Of a stretch of 64,000 nt of DNA, positions 1 through 8,773 are shown piece after piece. The notes beneath the pieces were generated by a model. That model did not search any database. It saw only the letters and a program-made list of their open reading frames with translations, and was not told the DNA's origin. The position numbers were made by a program, and so were the translations under genes. Numbering within the stretch: position 1 is the stretch's first letter; the number at the start of each line of letters is the position of its first letter. This DNA comes from Bacillota bacterium (GTDB lineage Bacteria; Bacillota; SHA-98; Ch115; JABLXJ01): positions 62,001-126,000 of the forward strand of contig JABLXJ010000054.1 in the NCBI GenBank assembly GCA_013178125.1. Direction: 5' to 3'.

Positions 1-392
1 GCGTAACGGCCAACGGGGATCGGGCCGCCGAACTCGTCAGCCATAGCCGTAAGGTAAACAGGAATCGGCCGGCCAAGGGCGGCAAAGGCCGTAGCGTAGG
101 GCGAATGTGTATGGACAATCCCACCGACCTCCGGCATGTGCCTGTATACATAAAGGTGGGTCGACGTGTCAACAGAGGGCTTGAGACGGCCCTCAATTAC
201 TTCGCCATCCAGGTTCACCACAACCATATCCTCGGGTTTCAGGTCCTCATACCTCACCCCGCTCGGTTTGATCACGACATAGCCCGTTTCACGGTCGCGG
301 CCGCTCACGTTGCCGCTTGTCATAGTAACGAGGCCGTTTTTGGGCAGTTCCAGATTCATCCTCCAGACTTCTTCTCGCAGCTTTTCCAGCAT
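1..392 (-). CDS. araD: L-ribulose-5-phosphate 4-epimerase, N-terminal part (cut by window edge)
   Basis: Interconverts L-ribulose 5-phosphate and D-xylulose 5-phosphate, the last step that feeds L-arabinose into the pentose phosphate pathway (class II aldolase fold, cytoplasmic, Zn-dependent). About 130 N-terminal residues are present of an expected ~230. The start MLEKLREEVW, then GLVTMTSGNVSGRD, IKPSGVRYEDL and the zinc-ligand segment VHTHSPYATAFA match the family. ATG at 392 is preceded by AGGGAGG about 11 nt upstream, lying inside the end of araM, so the two are translationally close (4 nt gap). It follows araB and araM in the same direction, as in Bacillus ara operons. The C-terminal half, with the third His ligand, is outside the window. 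Confidence 0.9.
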   Translation of the reverse strand, partial: MLEKLREEVWRMNLELPKNGLVTMTSGNVSGRDRETGYVVIKPSGVRYEDLKPEDMVVVNLDGEVIEGRLKPSVDTSTHLYVYRHMPEVGGIVHTHSPYATAFAALGRPIPVYLTAMADEFGGPIPVGRY

Positions 393-396
393 CCTG

Positions 397-1893
397 CTAC
401 GAACCTCCCTGACTTCTCTTGTATGCTCTGGCACTCGCGATCTCATCCAGGAATCCCAGCAAATCCGCAAAATCCAGGACCGTAAATCTCATCCTCAAGT
501 CTTTCGCATTCGCCAGGGCCTCCCAGACCCAGTCGCTGCTGAAACCTATAGCCTCCGGCGTGGCGGGCGCGCCCGCCTGCTCCAGGGCATCCCTCACCCG
601 ATCAGCACCAGGGACGATCTCCCTCAGAGTGTCGCGTATTTCATCCCACCGGGCCAGGACTTCGCGCAGCTTCTTCTCCCTCTCCTCCCAGGGGAGATAC
701 TTGCCGGCCGTCTCAATGATAGCCTCCCCGGCCATAGGGCCATAAAAGCGCCGTATCCGCGCCTCTCGCTCCTCCCGCGATGGGTGCCTCCTTTTCAGGT
801 CGGCAAGATCGATCCCCCGGGGATCGCGCCCCAGGATATCGTCGTAAACCCCGGCAATGAGGATTGTGGCCACGCCTACCTTAGTGCCGTGGAAGGGCTG
901 GGGCCGCCCCTCACGAAGGCTCTTCAGCTCCCAGTAATGTGAAAGATGGTGCTCCGCGCCCGAAGCGGGACGCGAGTTGCCCACCATGAGCATGGCGATC
1001 CCCGACCATATCAGCCCCTCGGTCAAGCTCTTGATGGCACCCTTGGTGTGCGTCCCAATCTCAGAACCCCTCTCCATACATTCAAGGGCAATGGACCTGG
1101 CAAGGTCCGCTGCGAGTTCACAGTAATACTCACCATTGACCAGCCTTGCCAGAACCCAATCCGCACCTGCCATGAGTTTCCCGAGCAGGTCGCCGAATCC
1201 GGCCGCCACCATATTAGAGGGCGCCCGCGAAAGGACGCCAAGATCGGCAAAAACCGCCAGCGGGGGAGCTGCCGGCAAGGTCCTCTTGAAGCCGCCTAGA
1301 AGGAGCGCGGCTACCGACGAAGTATAGCCATCCATCGATGGGGCCGTAGGGACGCTGATATACGGGCAGCCGGCTTTGAAGCTGGCATACTTCACGATAT
1401 CATTGATAGTTCCCGAACCGACCGCAACGGCAAACGTCTTACGGACCGCGGCCGATCCCGCCACCCCGGCTGCCGGTTCGGGCGACTTAGACAACGCCAC
1501 GTCAGATTCAGACCCAGAACCCGAAAGCCGGGCGAGGACGCTTCCTATCGCCTCCTCATCCGCCTCGAGTACGCCCTGGACACAACGCCCATTCCCACCA
1601 TCTTCACCGAGGACGAGGACCTCGACGTCGCAACCGGCGCCCTCGAGGGCGCTCCTTGCGGCATCCCCTGCGGCCGCGTATGTATTCCGGTCCGCCACAA
1701 GGACCGCCCTCGAACCACCCGCCGTGATCCCGGGGCCAGGGCGGGCAACAAACTCGCTCCTGGCGAACTCGCGCATGCGGGCCATCGCGTCATCCCCTAC
1801 AACCACCTGGCGTATGGGCACGTGGTGCTCCCTACCGCAGGTGCAGCGAAATGACCTGCCTAAAAGGTCCATGTCCATATGTCCCAGTTCCAT
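397..1893 (-). CDS. araM: sn-glycerol-1-phosphate dehydrogenase (AraM/EgsA family)
   Basis: NAD(P)-dependent reduction of dihydroxyacetone phosphate to sn-glycerol 1-phosphate; in Bacillus subtilis the gene sits in the arabinose operon, as here. The family core is clear: GSGTINDIVKYAS (nucleotide site), VPTAPSMDGYTS, and the metal ligands in GFGDLLGK (Asp), EHHLSHYWE (His) and FHGTKVG (His). At 498 residues it is about 100 longer than B. subtilis AraM. Part of the excess is a Ser/Gly/Ala-rich low-complexity stretch around residues 123-150 (LSGSGSESDV... through AAGVAGSAAV), a type of insert seen in several genes here. The start could also be the Met at codon 6 or 8, because the SD before 1893 is weak. 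Confidence 0.88.
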   Translation of the reverse strand: MELGHMDMDLLGRSFRCTCGREHHVPIRQVVVGDDAMARMREFARSEFVARPGPGITAGGSRAVLVADRNTYAAAGDAARSALEGAGCDVEVLVLGEDGGNGRCVQGVLEADEEAIGSVLARLSGSGSESDVALSKSPEPAAGVAGSAAVRKTFAVAVGSGTINDIVKYASFKAGCPYISVPTAPSMDGYTSSVAALLLGGFKRTLPAAPPLAVFADLGVLSRAPSNMVAAGFGDLLGKLMAGADWVLARLVNGEYYCELAADLARSIALECMERGSEIGTHTKGAIKSLTEGLIWSGIAMLMVGNSRPASGAEHHLSHYWELKSLREGRPQPFHGTKVGVATILIAGVYDDILGRDPRGIDLADLKRRHPSREEREARIRRFYGPMAGEAIIETAGKYLPWEEREKKLREVLARWDEIRDTLREIVPGADRVRDALEQAGAPATPEAIGFSSDWVWEALANAKDLRMRFTVLDFADLLGFLDEIASARAYKRSQGGS

Positions 1894-2024
1894 CTATTCG
1901 TTCCATACCTCTCATGTCTCTGAATTCGACCGCCGAATCCGTGTCGCCCAATGGATCGACGAGTAACTGAATCGAGTGAATCGACGATTAAACGGACCCG
2001 CGGGCCATGCCAGCCTCTTGAATC

Positions 2025-3704
2025 TCACCCCACGACCTCGGCCTTTATCGCCTTCAGGACCTTCATGACATCATTGGCTCCCCGCCCGAAATAATCATGG
2101 AGCTTGCGGTACTCAGCAAAGAGCTTCTGATATACCTCGTGATTTGCCATATCAGGCTTGAAGACCCCATCCTTCAAATGGGCCATGTACCTCGCAGCAT
2201 CCACTATATCATCGTAGCCCCCTGCGGCCTCGCCCGCCGCCACGGCTCCAAACATGGCCGCGCCTAGAGCAGGGGTCTGGGATGACGCGGATACCTTGAT
2301 CTCCTTGCCCGTAACATCTGCATAGATGTGCATGAGGAGCTTATTCTTCTCAGGCAACCCGCCGCACGCGTAGAGCTCCTTTATCGGCAAGCCCTTTTCC
2401 TCGAAAGCCCTTATTATCGTCGCCGTCCCAAACGCCGTGGCCTCGATCAGGGCCCGGTATATCTCCTCGGGCTTCGTCGCAAGCGTGCACCCGATAAGCA
2501 GCCCCGTCAGGTCGGCGTCAACGAGAATCGATCTATTCCCATTCCACCAGTCCAGCGCCATGACCCCGCTCTCACCTGGGCGGAGCGCCCTGGCCTTCTC
2601 CTCGAATAGCTCGTGGATGTTCATGCCGCGAGCGCGGGCCTCCTGCTCATACCGCTCGGGCACGCAATTTTCGATGAACCAGGCGAAGATGTCACCGACT
2701 GCCGACTGGCCGGCTTCATATCCGTAGAATCCGGGCAGGATGCCGTCCTCGACCACCCCGCACATGCCCTCGACGATCTTGAGTTCCTCCCCCACGACCA
2801 TATGGCAGATGGAGGTCCCCATGACCATAACCATCTTATTGGGTTCGACCACTGTCGCTGCCGGGACCGCCACATGCGCATCAACATTAGCCACCGCAAC
2901 CGCGGTCCCGGGGATAAGCCCCGTCATCTGGGCCATCCTGGGGGTTATGCCCCCCGCCCTGGTCCCCAGCGGCAGGATCGTGCGGGACATCTTCTCGTCT
3001 ATAACATGCTCAAGCCTCGGGTCCAGGGCCTTGAAAAAGTCATTGCCCGGGAACCCTTCCCCCTTGCTCCATATCGCCTTATAGCCCGCAGTGCACGAGT
3101 TGCGCGTCTCAACCCCGGTGAGCTGCCAGACCACCCAGTCAGCAGCCTCGATGAAACGGTCCGCAGCCTGGTATATTTCAGGTGCCTCATCTAATATCTG
3201 CCATACCTTCGGGAAGAACCATTCAGAGGATATCTTGCCGCCGTAGCGGGCGAGGAACCCCTCCCCCCGCTCGCGGGCTATGGCGTTCAGCTTGTTGGCC
3301 TCTGGCTGGGCCGCGTGGTGCTTCCATAGCTTGACCCATGCATGGGGGTTGCTCTTGAACCGCTCGTCAAAGCATAGCGGCGTCCCATCCTTGTAAGCGG
3401 GAAGCATGGTGCAGGAGGTGAAGTCAATGCCAACCCCGATGACATCGCGGGGATCAACACCGGCCTCCTTGAGGACCGCGGGTATGGTAACCTCGAATGT
3501 CCTCAAATAATCCGCGGGGTCCTGCAGGGCGAAATCCGGGGGAAGCTTGGTTTTGCCGTCCGGCAGGATCTCATCGATCACGCCGTTTGAGTATTTGTAG
3601 ACAGCCGTCGCAATCTCCTGGCCGGTCGCGACATCCACAAGGACCGCCCGGCCCGATTCCGTCCCGAAATCTACGCCAATGGAATACTTGCTCAAAGCCT
3701 TCAC
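2025..3704 (-). CDS. araB: L-ribulokinase (FGGY family)
   Basis: Phosphorylates L-ribulose to L-ribulose 5-phosphate with ATP. At 559 residues it has the usual AraB length. The N-terminal phosphate-1 motif [15 protein letters not shown] is the form typical of ribulokinases, followed by [13 protein letters not shown] and the C-terminal FGGY adenosine segment [21 protein letters not shown]. It lies in the LacI-led minus-strand cluster between a ketose epimerase-like gene and araM/araD, so kinase and 4-epimerase are co-oriented. No L-arabinose isomerase (araA) is visible; it may lie beyond the left edge, or L-ribulose may be supplied by the epimerase-like gene next door. Confidence 0.92.
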   Translation of the reverse strand: MKALSKYSIGVDFGTESGRAVLVDVATGQEIATAVYKYSNGVIDEILPDGKTKLPPDFALQDPADYLRTFEVTIPAVLKEAGVDPRDVIGVGIDFTSCTMLPAYKDGTPLCFDERFKSNPHAWVKLWKHHAAQPEANKLNAIARERGEGFLARYGGKISSEWFFPKVWQILDEAPEIYQAADRFIEAADWVVWQLTGVETRNSCTAGYKAIWSKGEGFPGNDFFKALDPRLEHVIDEKMSRTILPLGTRAGGITPRMAQMTGLIPGTAVAVANVDAHVAVPAATVVEPNKMVMVMGTSICHMVVGEELKIVEGMCGVVEDGILPGFYGYEAGQSAVGDIFAWFIENCVPERYEQEARARGMNIHELFEEKARALRPGESGVMALDWWNGNRSILVDADLTGLLIGCTLATKPEEIYRALIEATAFGTATIIRAFEEKGLPIKELYACGGLPEKNKLLMHIYADVTGKEIKVSASSQTPALGAAMFGAVAAGEAAGGYDDIVDAARYMAHLKDGVFKPDMANHEVYQKLFAEYRKLHDYFGRGANDVMKVLKAIKAEVVG

Positions 3705-3853
3705 CCCACCGTCAAAAAATGATCATAACCACTATATTCAAAACATACTTCGCCATGAGTCTCCCAATTCCTCTAGCCCAGGTTCATCCTGGCTGGGATA
3801 TTCGCGATGTAGGCCTGAGGCCTAGCGGGGGCATCTGTCCCGCCAGACCTCCA

Positions 3854-3883
3854 TTTCGCCCTCCTCCGTTTCGCCCTCTTCCG
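3854..3883. repeat. 15-nt tandem repeat, two copies, abutting a stop codon
   Basis: TTTCGCCCTCCTCCG at 3854-3868 is followed directly by TTTCGCCCTCTTCCG at 3869-3883, one mismatch. The second copy ends exactly where the stop codon of the epimerase-like gene begins (3884). It is one of many short tandem duplications at gene ends in this window. Confidence 0.8.
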
Positions 3884-4756
3884 TTAGTTGAGGAATCGTC
3901 CCGCGATCTTTGCCTCCTCCCTCAGGAACCGGAGCCCGTAGGCGAGCTCTGCATCGAGCTTTTCTGCGGGAATCCTGCCCTGCCGTGCATCATAGGGCGA
4001 AGCCCCCCTGGGCAGCGGCTCGCACGAGATTCCACCCTCGTAATCGATCTCCATGAGCGATCTCAGAATCTCCCTCCATGGCATGGTCCCCATGCCGGGG
4101 GCCTCCCGCGTATTGTCCGCGACATGCAGGTGCTGGAGCCAGTAACGGCCAGCCCTGCGAATCGCCGCCGGGATCCCATCCCCCTCCTCGATCTGCATGT
4201 GGAAGGTATCCCCCATCGTCCTGATCGCGGGGGAGTTGATCTCCTTCGCCATCCTGATTGCATCACCGATCGAGTAAACCACGCCGACTTCATAGCGGTT
4301 GATCGGCTCAATGGTAAGAAGTATCCCGGCCTGCTCGGCGTAGGCCGCTGCGCTGGCAAGCGCCTCCACTGCGCGCCTCCAATCCTCTTCCCTTGAAACA
4401 AAATAGGCCGGCTGCCCAACGAGCCCGGGAACAACCAGCACGCTGCGGCCGCCGACACCACAGGCAAGGTCCACGCACGCCTTGACGTAATCGACCGCCT
4501 TTGCCCGCTCGGCGGCGTCGGGATGGCAGAGAGCCCTCAAGTCCGACGGGTCGGGACCGGGATGCATCCCGCATATCGACTGGACCCTCAGCCCCAAATC
4601 GCCCATGATCTTGTTGACCTCATCCACCCGGTAGATCTCGGGCTCCCCTACAAGCTCGATACCATCGAAGCCGATCCGGGCCACCCTCGCCGCGACCTCG
4701 CTCAGGCTGCAATTCCCGAATATCCAGTTGTTTACGTAGATCCCGATATTCTTCAT
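3884..4756 (-). CDS. Sugar phosphate isomerase/epimerase, tagatose/psicose 3-epimerase-like TIM barrel
   Basis: Xylose-isomerase-like TIM barrel of 290 residues, the usual length of ketose 3-epimerases. Metal/catalytic residues of that family can be placed in order: Glu in LLTIEPINRYE, Asp in MGDTFHMQIEE, His in LQHLHVADNTR and Glu in GGISCEPLPRG; the N-terminus MKNIGIYVNNWIFG fits strand beta-1. In this operon, beside L-ribulokinase and 4-epimerase, a role in interconverting ketopentoses before phosphorylation (for example L-xylulose and L-ribulose) is a reasonable inference, but substrate cannot be read from sequence. ATG at 4756 starts the conserved barrel directly. Confidence 0.8.
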   Translation of the reverse strand: MKNIGIYVNNWIFGNCSLSEVAARVARIGFDGIELVGEPEIYRVDEVNKIMGDLGLRVQSICGMHPGPDPSDLRALCHPDAAERAKAVDYVKACVDLACGVGGRSVLVVPGLVGQPAYFVSREEDWRRAVEALASAAAYAEQAGILLTIEPINRYEVGVVYSIGDAIRMAKEINSPAIRTMGDTFHMQIEEGDGIPAAIRRAGRYWLQHLHVADNTREAPGMGTMPWREILRSLMEIDYEGGISCEPLPRGASPYDARQGRIPAEKLDAELAYGLRFLREEAKIAGRFLN

Positions 4757-4875
4757 CCGCCCAACACCCCCGTTATTAATGTCATATAAAGGTTATATAT
4801 GGCCGGTATGAAGCTTAGCTGGTATCCAGCTGCGGTCGTAGCTAAAGTTGTAACTACAGCTATAGTTGTGGCTGC

Positions 4876-4910
4876 ATTGCATATCATAAGCGCATATTGC
4901 ATATCATAAG
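4876..4910. repeat. 20-nt period direct repeat, two copies
   Basis: ATTGCATATCATAAG occurs at 4876-4890 and again at 4896-4910, separated by CGCAT, giving a 20-nt period. It lies in the 210-nt gap between the cupin gene and the epimerase gene, next to another low-complexity stretch rich in GTAGCT/GTAACT. Function unknown. Confidence 0.75.
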
Positions 4911-4966
4911 TGCATATAGAAAAGCTGAGCCTGGCGATTTGTCAGACCCAGCAATCCCACCCATCC

Positions 4967-6253
4967 TTACACCCCAGCCCGTGAAGGCATATCAGGGTTG
5001 CCCGGGCCGAAATGCTTCAGCATGACCAGCTCCTCGCAGTCGCTGGCGTTTGCTATTCTCACCCCTGCCTGCGCTGCCTCGACCGTTACGAAGAGCTCGT
5101 CATTGGTGAGCTCCCCGAACCTGATCAGCGCTGGGGTTTCGACCTTCATCTTACCCACGGTGCCATGGCCCTGGAGCATTATAAGCCCGTATGCCGCGCT
5201 ATCCTTTATTACAACACTCCTGCCGGGAAGCACGGTCAACTCCTTCGCGCTGAAGTATTCGGAGCCATACGAAACCCAGTACTCCGTATACCCCTGCCCC
5301 CTCATCTCCTCGACAGGCTTGACGGGTAGAGGCTCCCTGTAGTGCTTCCTCGAGAAGTCCGGGTCGACATTGCCCTCCCAGTCGAGCATGCCCACGATAT
5401 AATCGAGGTCGTGCGCAAGCTCAGGCGGGACGTCCTTGACAAGGAGGTCCCACGCCACCGGCCTGCCCTCTACAAGGGACTGGAACATCCCAAAAACATC
5501 GCTCGCCCGCTGGGGCTCATATGTAACCAGCGAGCCAGGAGCATGCAGAATCCCGGCGGGCACGGACCAACCCGTCCCGGGTTTGAGCCTGTATGCCTGG
5601 GAGTGATATAGGATTCCGTTATCCCCTTCATTCCACCTCTTGAGGCACTTTATTATATCATCCTTGGTCGTCTCGGGCCGGAGGCCAAAGAATGTATACG
5701 GGAAGTTGTTCCCGGTGAAATTGAGCTGCCTCGGGAAGTAATACGACTCGGGCTTGCCCTGCCGGCCGACCCTGGCCGCATGCTCATCCATCTGGTGCAT
5801 GTGGTGCGGGATGGGTCCCATATTATCAAAGAACTTGGCGAGCACCTGCCACCCACCGTGTTTCTCCATGATATCCTTGCCCAGGAACCTGTCCCCCAGG
5901 AGGTCGATGGCCTCCTTCAAGAGGATCTTCCTGGCAGCCCCGGCAGCGCCCTCGACCCGGGTCCCGGCCCCGACCCCGCTGGCAACACCATCCCCGGCCC
6001 CGATCACGATGTAGCTCAACCCCTCGTCCTCGGGGGTTCCCGGCCCGTTATCCGCCTTGGTCGTTGACGCAAGCCACCTCTCGTCTATCCCGCCCCTGTG
6101 GGCGCCGAGCGCATAGAGGTCCTTCGGGTCCAGCTTGAGCCTCCCCCCGGGCATCATAAACGAGCGCGGCACCCAGGCCGGCGCGAGGCGAACCACCCCG
6201 CCGCCTGCATCGAGGGCGTTTTCAAGAAGCTTAACTTTTTCAGTGGTGTTCAT
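4967..6253 (-). CDS. Cupin-fold protein, class I mannose-6-phosphate isomerase-like
   Basis: About 428 residues with a cupin metal centre resembling type I phosphomannose isomerases: PIPHHMHQMDEHA in the first third and GTGWSVPAGILHAPGSL in the middle. A longer reading from a GTG at 6274 is open, but ATG at 6253 is preceded by AAAGGGG at good spacing and was chosen. The protein probably isomerises or binds a sugar or sugar phosphate. Its place between the importer genes and the AraB/AraD enzymes suggests a step on the imported sugar, perhaps aldose-ketose isomerisation in place of a missing araA. That last point is inference; no member of this subfamily that I can name has been tied to arabinose. 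Confidence 0.65.
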   Translation of the reverse strand: MNTTEKVKLLENALDAGGGVVRLAPAWVPRSFMMPGGRLKLDPKDLYALGAHRGGIDERWLASTTKADNGPGTPEDEGLSYIVIGAGDGVASGVGAGTRVEGAAGAARKILLKEAIDLLGDRFLGKDIMEKHGGWQVLAKFFDNMGPIPHHMHQMDEHAARVGRQGKPESYYFPRQLNFTGNNFPYTFFGLRPETTKDDIIKCLKRWNEGDNGILYHSQAYRLKPGTGWSVPAGILHAPGSLVTYEPQRASDVFGMFQSLVEGRPVAWDLLVKDVPPELAHDLDYIVGMLDWEGNVDPDFSRKHYREPLPVKPVEEMRGQGYTEYWVSYGSEYFSAKELTVLPGRSVVIKDSAAYGLIMLQGHGTVGKMKVETPALIRFGELTNDELFVTVEAAQAGVRIANASDCEELVMLKHFGPGNPDMPSRAGV

Positions 6254-6419
6254 GATCCATTTCCCCTTTGCCACAAGGTTGTTATACCAAATTGCACTAG
6301 AATTGTATAATGCTATTATATCATGTCGCCATTACCGAAGTCTATGCTATAGCCAGCATCCCATCAACATCATGCTATAAACATCACGCCCCAACCATCA
6401 TCGCGCCACAATCATAACA

Positions 6420-6441
6420 CAGGGCGGGTACGCCCGCCCTG
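6420..6441 (-). terminator. Strong GC hairpin downstream of the RbsB-like gene
   Basis: Perfect 9-bp stem CAGGGCGGG / CCCGCCCTG (6420-6428 and 6433-6441) with a 4-nt loop, about 100 nt after the rbsB-like stop codon. No T-run follows on the minus strand, so it is more likely an mRNA-stabilising or attenuating stem than a full terminator. Confidence 0.55.
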
Positions 6442-6542
6442 CAATCGAACACTTACTACCCGAATTCCGCCCCTGAAATCTGGACTCGACGCCGGATATC
6501 CTGAAGTCCGGAGCTAAAATGCCCGGCTCGACCCAGCCCCAC

Positions 6543-7496
6543 CTATTTCAGGCGCTTTTCAGCGTCATCGAGGTTGGCTTTGGTTATCACTTTGGGCTGG
6601 ATCCATATTGTCTTGGATGAAGGGGCCTTCCCGGTTCTCAGGTACTCAACCAGAATATCAAGCGCCGTAGCTGCCTGCTTCCCGGGGAACTGCTCGATTG
6701 TGCCGTTCAGCGTCCCATCCTCGACGGCATTAAGCGCATCCTCAATGGCATCGAAGCCCATGGTTATTACCTTCTTGCCGCCCGCTCGCGCCTTCAACGC
6801 CTCGAGGGCGCCAAGAATCATGTCATCGTTATGCGCAAACACGGCATCGAAGTCCTTGCCGCTCTGGATGATGTTCTCCATCAGGTTCATCCCGTCGGCC
6901 CTGCGGAAGTCTGCAGGCTGTCTGAAGACGACCTTGATATTGGGGAACTCATTCTTGAGCACTTCATTGAACCCCTTACCGCGATCCCTGGCCGGCGAAG
7001 AGCCCGGCGTGCCCTCGATCTCCACTACATTCCCCTTCCCGTTCAGCAGCTTTCCTATGTACCTGGCCGCCTGGCGTCCACCCTCGACATTATCGGCGCC
7101 CACATGGACCAGGATATCAAGGCCGGACCCCTCGATGCGACGGTCGACGGTAGCGACGGGTATCTTTGCCCTGTTAAGGTCCTCCACGGCGGGGATCAGG
7201 GCCTTGACTTCTATTGGAACCAGAAGGACTGCATCTACCTTCTTAACTATGAGGTCTTCGATATCAGACATCTGCTTTGATGTCTTATTCTCGGCGTCCA
7301 CGGTGATTATCTTCACATTTCCGAGCTTCCTCGCCTCAGCCTCGACGGCTCCCTTCAGAAAGCTAAACCAGGTGAAGCTCAGGCTGGGTACAGACAAACC
7401 TATGGTAAGTTCCTTGGGTGCCGCCAAACTCCCGGTGCCGAGGAGACCTACGAAGAGAACCCCAATAACCAGAGCGAGCATTATCCTTCTTACCAT
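6543..7496 (-). CDS. Sugar ABC transporter substrate-binding protein (RbsB type)
   Basis: Extracytoplasmic type I periplasmic-binding protein that should capture a monosaccharide, probably a pentose given the operon. 317 residues: a signal peptide (MVRRIMLALVIGVLFVGLLG, then cleavage near SLAAPK), followed by TIGLSVPSLSFTWFSFLKGA, VDAVLLVPIEVKALIPAVE, FDAVFAHNDDMILGALEAL and the VITKANLDDAEKRL end typical of RbsB-like proteins. No lipobox Cys is evident. Unusually for the family the binding-protein gene is last of the three transporter genes, and a strong hairpin follows it. Expected partners are the permease and ATPase immediately upstream. Confidence 0.9.
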   Translation of the reverse strand: MVRRIMLALVIGVLFVGLLGTGSLAAPKELTIGLSVPSLSFTWFSFLKGAVEAEARKLGNVKIITVDAENKTSKQMSDIEDLIVKKVDAVLLVPIEVKALIPAVEDLNRAKIPVATVDRRIEGSGLDILVHVGADNVEGGRQAARYIGKLLNGKGNVVEIEGTPGSSPARDRGKGFNEVLKNEFPNIKVVFRQPADFRRADGMNLMENIIQSGKDFDAVFAHNDDMILGALEALKARAGGKKVITMGFDAIEDALNAVEDGTLNGTIEQFPGKQAATALDILVEYLRTGKAPSSKTIWIQPKVITKANLDDAEKRLK

Positions 7497-7753
7497 TGTT
7501 ATAAACCTCCCATCTCAATAATACATGGATTTTGAAGGCGTCGGCATATCCTAGTCCACTGCAAACCAACCTCACGCAAGACCGCTATGTCTCACTTGGA
7601 ACCCGAACCCTGCTTAGAATCCTAACGTTAAGGTGTTAGCACTGTATCGCTATTGCGGCATCACCCCCCTTTCGCTGGCCGTTCCCTGTCCCACCGTTGT
7701 AGTCCCGCAGGCCTAATGTTAATGCGGACACCCGGACCCATCCGGCGACCTCT

Positions 7754-8773
7754 TCACCTGCGCCTCCGCAACTGGTCGAATATAACCGCTGCGACGATGA
7801 TGAGGCCCTTGACAATCTGCTGGTAGAATGATGAGACGTTGAGCAGGTTGAGGCCGTTATTGAGAACCCCGATGAGCAGGGACCCTATTACTGTGCCAAA
7901 GATGCCGCCTTCCCCGCCCATGAGGCTGGTCCCCCCGATAACCACCGACGCGATGACGTCGAGCTCCTGCCCGACGCCAGCAACCGGCTCCCCGGAATTC
8001 AACCTCGACGTGAGGATGACCCCTGAGAGCCCCGCCGTAAGGCTCGAAATCCCATATACAATTATCTTAGTTTTCTCGACCAGGACACCTGAAAGCCGGG
8101 CTGCCTCCTGGTTGCCGCCAATGGCATAGACATGGCGCCCGAACCTCGTCTGGCTGAGAACAATGCTCCCGGCTATCGCCACCAGCGCATAGATTATGAC
8201 GGGAATGGGTATCTGGCCTATAAGCCCCCCGCCTATGAAGCGAAATTCCCTCGTAAGGCCACTAATAGGGTAGCCCTTGCTGTAAACAAGCGTCGCGCCA
8301 CGGGCCACGCTCATCACGCCGAGCGTCACGATGAACGGGGCGACATGGCATTTTGTTATGACTAATCCGACGAGAATGCCCAGCAACCCGGTGACAATAA
8401 GAGGCACCAGGACGGAGACGAAGACGCCGGCCTCATGGACCACCTGCATACCAGCTGCCAGGATCCCGGCGAGGGCCAGAACCGACCCAACGGATAGATC
8501 GATGCCTCCTGTCAGAATTACAAAGGTTGCGCCGATGGCCATTATCCCCGTGATCGAGACCTGGCGCAATACATTCAGGATATTTGCCACCGAAAGAAAG
8601 TTCGGGCAGAGCATTGCGAGAATGGCGCAAATGACAAGGAATCCGAATAAGATCGCGTATCTCTCCGCCAGTATGCGCCAGAAAGAGACCTTGCCTCCAG
8701 GGCTCTCGGAGACCCAAAGGCCGCCCTCATGTTTCGCGGTTTCTGCGGCGGTCCTAGCGTCCAACGTCATCAA
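7754..8773 (-). CDS. Sugar ABC transporter permease (RbsC type)
   Basis: Membrane permease of the ribose/xylose/arabinose (CUT2) family, 339 residues, with about 8-10 hydrophobic segments. Family landmarks: GIMAIGATFVILTGGIDLSVGSVLAL, then GRHVYAIGGNQEAARLSG as the cytoplasmic coupling segment, and VVIGGTSLMGGEGGIFGTVIG. The start ATG overlaps the stop of the ATPase gene by 4 nt (8770-8773), so translation is coupled. A 257-nt gap separates it from the binding-protein gene. Confidence 0.93.
   Translation of the reverse strand: MMTLDARTAAETAKHEGGLWVSESPGGKVSFWRILAERYAILFGFLVICAILAMLCPNFLSVANILNVLRQVSITGIMAIGATFVILTGGIDLSVGSVLALAGILAAGMQVVHEAGVFVSVLVPLIVTGLLGILVGLVITKCHVAPFIVTLGVMSVARGATLVYSKGYPISGLTREFRFIGGGLIGQIPIPVIIYALVAIAGSIVLSQTRFGRHVYAIGGNQEAARLSGVLVEKTKIIVYGISSLTAGLSGVILTSRLNSGEPVAGVGQELDVIASVVIGGTSLMGGEGGIFGTVIGSLLIGVLNNGLNLLNVSSFYQQIVKGLIIVAAVIFDQLRRRR

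Noticed and set aside
3497-4396. 299-codon open frame on the plus strand across araB and the epimerase-like gene
   Set aside because: Pro/Arg/His-rich product spanning two well-supported minus-strand genes and the gap between them; a GC-driven shadow frame.
6574-7521. 315-codon plus-strand frame opposite the RbsB-like gene
   Set aside because: Antisense to a gene with a clear signal peptide and family motifs; no ribosome binding site.
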